A DNA stretch of 47,975 bases. It comes from Elusimicrobiota bacterium (GTDB lineage: Bacteria; Elusimicrobiota; Elusimicrobia; UBA1565; UBA9628). Below, in pieces: positions 47,336 to 47,975 of the stretch (its first letter is position 1; each line of letters starts with the position of its first letter). Below the pieces are notes generated by a model. It searched no databases, was not told the DNA's origin, and saw only the letters and a list, made by a program, of their open reading frames with translations. Both the position numbers and the translations under genes were made by a program. The stretch spans positions 1 to 47,975 of the forward strand of contig JACRNU010000042.1 of assembly GCA_016234805.1 (NCBI GenBank), written 5' to 3'.

Positions 47336-47670
47336 AAGGCAGGGACTGGGTGATGCAAGTCCCCCAGGACGGAAAGTGCCACAGAGAACATACCGCCCTC
47401 GCGCGTGCGGGGGTAAGGGTGAAAAGGCGAGGTAAGAGCTCACCGCCCCTGCCGTGAGGCAGGGGGCACGGAAAACCCCGTCGGGAGCAAGGCGATGCGA
47501 CGGTCCGCGCTGCTCGCGCGGCCAAGAGCCGAAAGGCTCGAGGCAGGCCGTCCGGTAGCCGCAGGACCTGGCCGCTGCCAGGCCCCCGCCCCCTCACGGG
47601 GGAGGGAGAGAAATGGTCCCCACTCCGCCGTAAGGCGGAGGACAGGATTCGGGGTACAGGCCGTGTCCGA
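47234..47670 (+). ncRNA. rnpB: RNase P RNA
   Basis: The RNA subunit of RNase P, which cuts the 5' leader from pre-tRNAs. Conserved blocks are present in order: GAGGAACTTCCGAACTCC at 47297-47314 (5' strand of P4 region), CCACAGAGAACATACCGCC, GGTAAGGGTGAAAAGGCG followed by AGGTAAGAGCTCACC, GGGAGCAAGGCGATG (J11/12 region), and GGACAGGATTCGGGGTACAGG (3' strand of P4). Ends are set by P1: 47234-47245 pairs with 47659-47670 with one mismatch. P3 pairs CCCTG and GGCTGA with TCAGCC and CAGGG. An extra hairpin CTCCGCC/GGCGGAG lies before the 3' P4 strand. Type A-like fold. The 5' end overlaps the preceding gene by about 100 nt. Confidence 0.93.
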
Positions 47671-47677
47671 GCATCAT

Positions 47678-47709
47678 GGCAGGGGGAGGGCGCAAGCCCT
47701 CCCCCTGCC
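47678..47709 (+). terminator. Strong hairpin after rnpB
   Basis: GGCAGGGGGAGGG (47678-47690) pairs perfectly with CCCTCCCCCTGCC (47697-47709), 13 bp around a CGCAAG loop, starting 8 nt after the predicted end of RNase P RNA. There is no T-tract, so it may be a Rho-independent terminator of the weaker kind or a 3' stabiliser. Confidence 0.6.
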
Positions 47710-47729
47710 GCCATTCACGGGGCGGCAGA

Positions 47730-47739
47730 GTGATATCAC
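47730..47739. promoter_or_regulatory. GTGATATCAC palindrome upstream of the Crp/Fnr-type gene
   Basis: A perfect 10-bp palindrome made of GTGA and TCAC half-sites, as in CRP operators but with a 2-nt instead of 6-nt spacer. It lies 69 nt before the start of a Crp/Fnr-type regulator gene, so autoregulation is possible. Confidence 0.3.
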
Positions 47740-47784
47740 ATTATTAAGATGACCTTCGTCATGTCAGGGCGGGCGTACCTATCC

Positions 47785-47790
47785 TATAAT
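47785..47790 (+). promoter_or_regulatory. -10 element of the Crp/Fnr-type gene
   Basis: A perfect TATAAT ends 8 nt before the ATG, so the transcript would begin at or next to the start codon. ATAATG at 47786-47791 and CATTAT at 47795-47800 form an inverted repeat over this site, and TTATGCATAA (47797-47806) is a palindrome across the ATG. These could be an operator covering the start. Confidence 0.5.
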
Positions 47791-47798
47791 GAAACATT

Positions 47799-47975
47799 AT
47801 GCATAAGAAGAAGTCCTGTGTTACGGCAAGCCGACGAGGCGAATTGAAGGCCGCCCTGGCAGGCTCCGTGTTCTTTAGGGGCATGAAGTCCGATCAGTTG
47901 GACCGGCTCCTGGCCCATTCTGCCTGCATCCATCTCGAAGATGGACAGAAGGCCTTTCAGCCGGGCGAGAAAGCG
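47799..47975 (+). CDS. Crp/Fnr-type cyclic-nucleotide-binding protein (N-terminal fragment)
   Basis: The gene is cut by the window edge after 59 codons. The start gives MHKKKSCVTASRRGELKAAL, followed by AGSVFFRGMKSDQLDRLLAH and CIHLEDGQKAFQPGEKA. This is the beginning of a cNMP-binding domain: the F-x-G-(L/M)-x-x-x-x-L-x-x-L helix and the first beta strands ending P-G-E. It is probably a Crp/Fnr-family regulator, but the DNA-binding part is not visible; a cNMP domain fused to something else is possible. There is no ribosome binding site; see the adjacent -10 element. Confidence 0.65.
   Translation, partial: MHKKKSCVTASRRGELKAALAGSVFFRGMKSDQLDRLLAHSACIHLEDGQKAFQPGEKA

Noticed and set aside
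47139-47714. Open frames on both strands across the RNase P RNA region
   Set aside because: They read through a highly structured RNA with clear rnpB signature blocks; Pro/Arg-rich translations have no similarity to proteins I know.

Overview
The window is GC-rich chromosomal DNA from a Gram-negative (diderm) bacterium: it encodes an outer-membrane secretin (PilQ), a periplasmic tail-specific protease and many proteins with Sec signal peptides. Several exported proteins have long Ala/Pro/Gly/Val-rich stretches just after the signal peptide. Together with paired WD40-caspases this resembles Elusimicrobiota, but that placement is an impression from gene content and was not tested. No rRNA, CRISPR array, transposase or integrase was seen.

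Layout. (1) 167-5321: a promoter, a structured leader ending in an intrinsic-terminator-like hairpin, then an overlapping pilMNOPQ operon for type IV pilus alignment and secretin. (2) 5371-16520: a co-directional, mostly overlapping surface-glycan block: O-antigen-ligase-like protein, two YfhO-family membrane proteins, an LPG-synthase-TM-type flippase-like protein, two methyltransferases, a GT4 glycosyltransferase, WecB epimerase and an exported HEAT-repeat protein. Its position directly after pilQ raises the possibility of pilin or surface glycosylation. (3) 16563-22993 (minus): two overlapping genes for exported proteins with N-terminal WD40 repeats and C-terminal caspase domains. (4) 23181-31010: a tRNA-Ser followed by accessory-looking genes: two paralogous ORF6N proteins that share a 38-nt promoter block and each carry a covarying perfect palindrome inside the coding region, an ABC-F ATPase, two AAA_14/DUF4143 ATPases, a broken response-regulator fragment, a PDO-like thioredoxin and an Hsp20. 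(5) 31050-47335: mainly housekeeping genes (ADP-forming acyl-CoA synthetase, Dtd, ThpR, tail-specific protease, RlmN, AmrB-AmrA fusion, zinc-ribbon coiled-coil protein) mixed with unusual ones: an exported protein with two kinase-like domains, a tandem PC4 protein, and a CNNM/CBS membrane protein ending in a PTS EIIA domain. (6) 47234-47670: RNase P RNA, whose 5' end overlaps the preceding gene, then the start of a Crp/Fnr-type regulator cut by the window edge.

Several genes have a -10-like hexamer only 5-9 nt before the start codon and no Shine-Dalgarno sequence, suggesting leaderless transcripts, while others (pilM, hsp20, the PC4 gene, wecB) have good ribosome binding sites. The observations most worth following are the covarying intragenic palindromes of the ORF6N pair, the attenuator-like leader of the pilus operon, the secreted caspase pair, and the CNNM-CBS-EIIA and double-kinase architectures.
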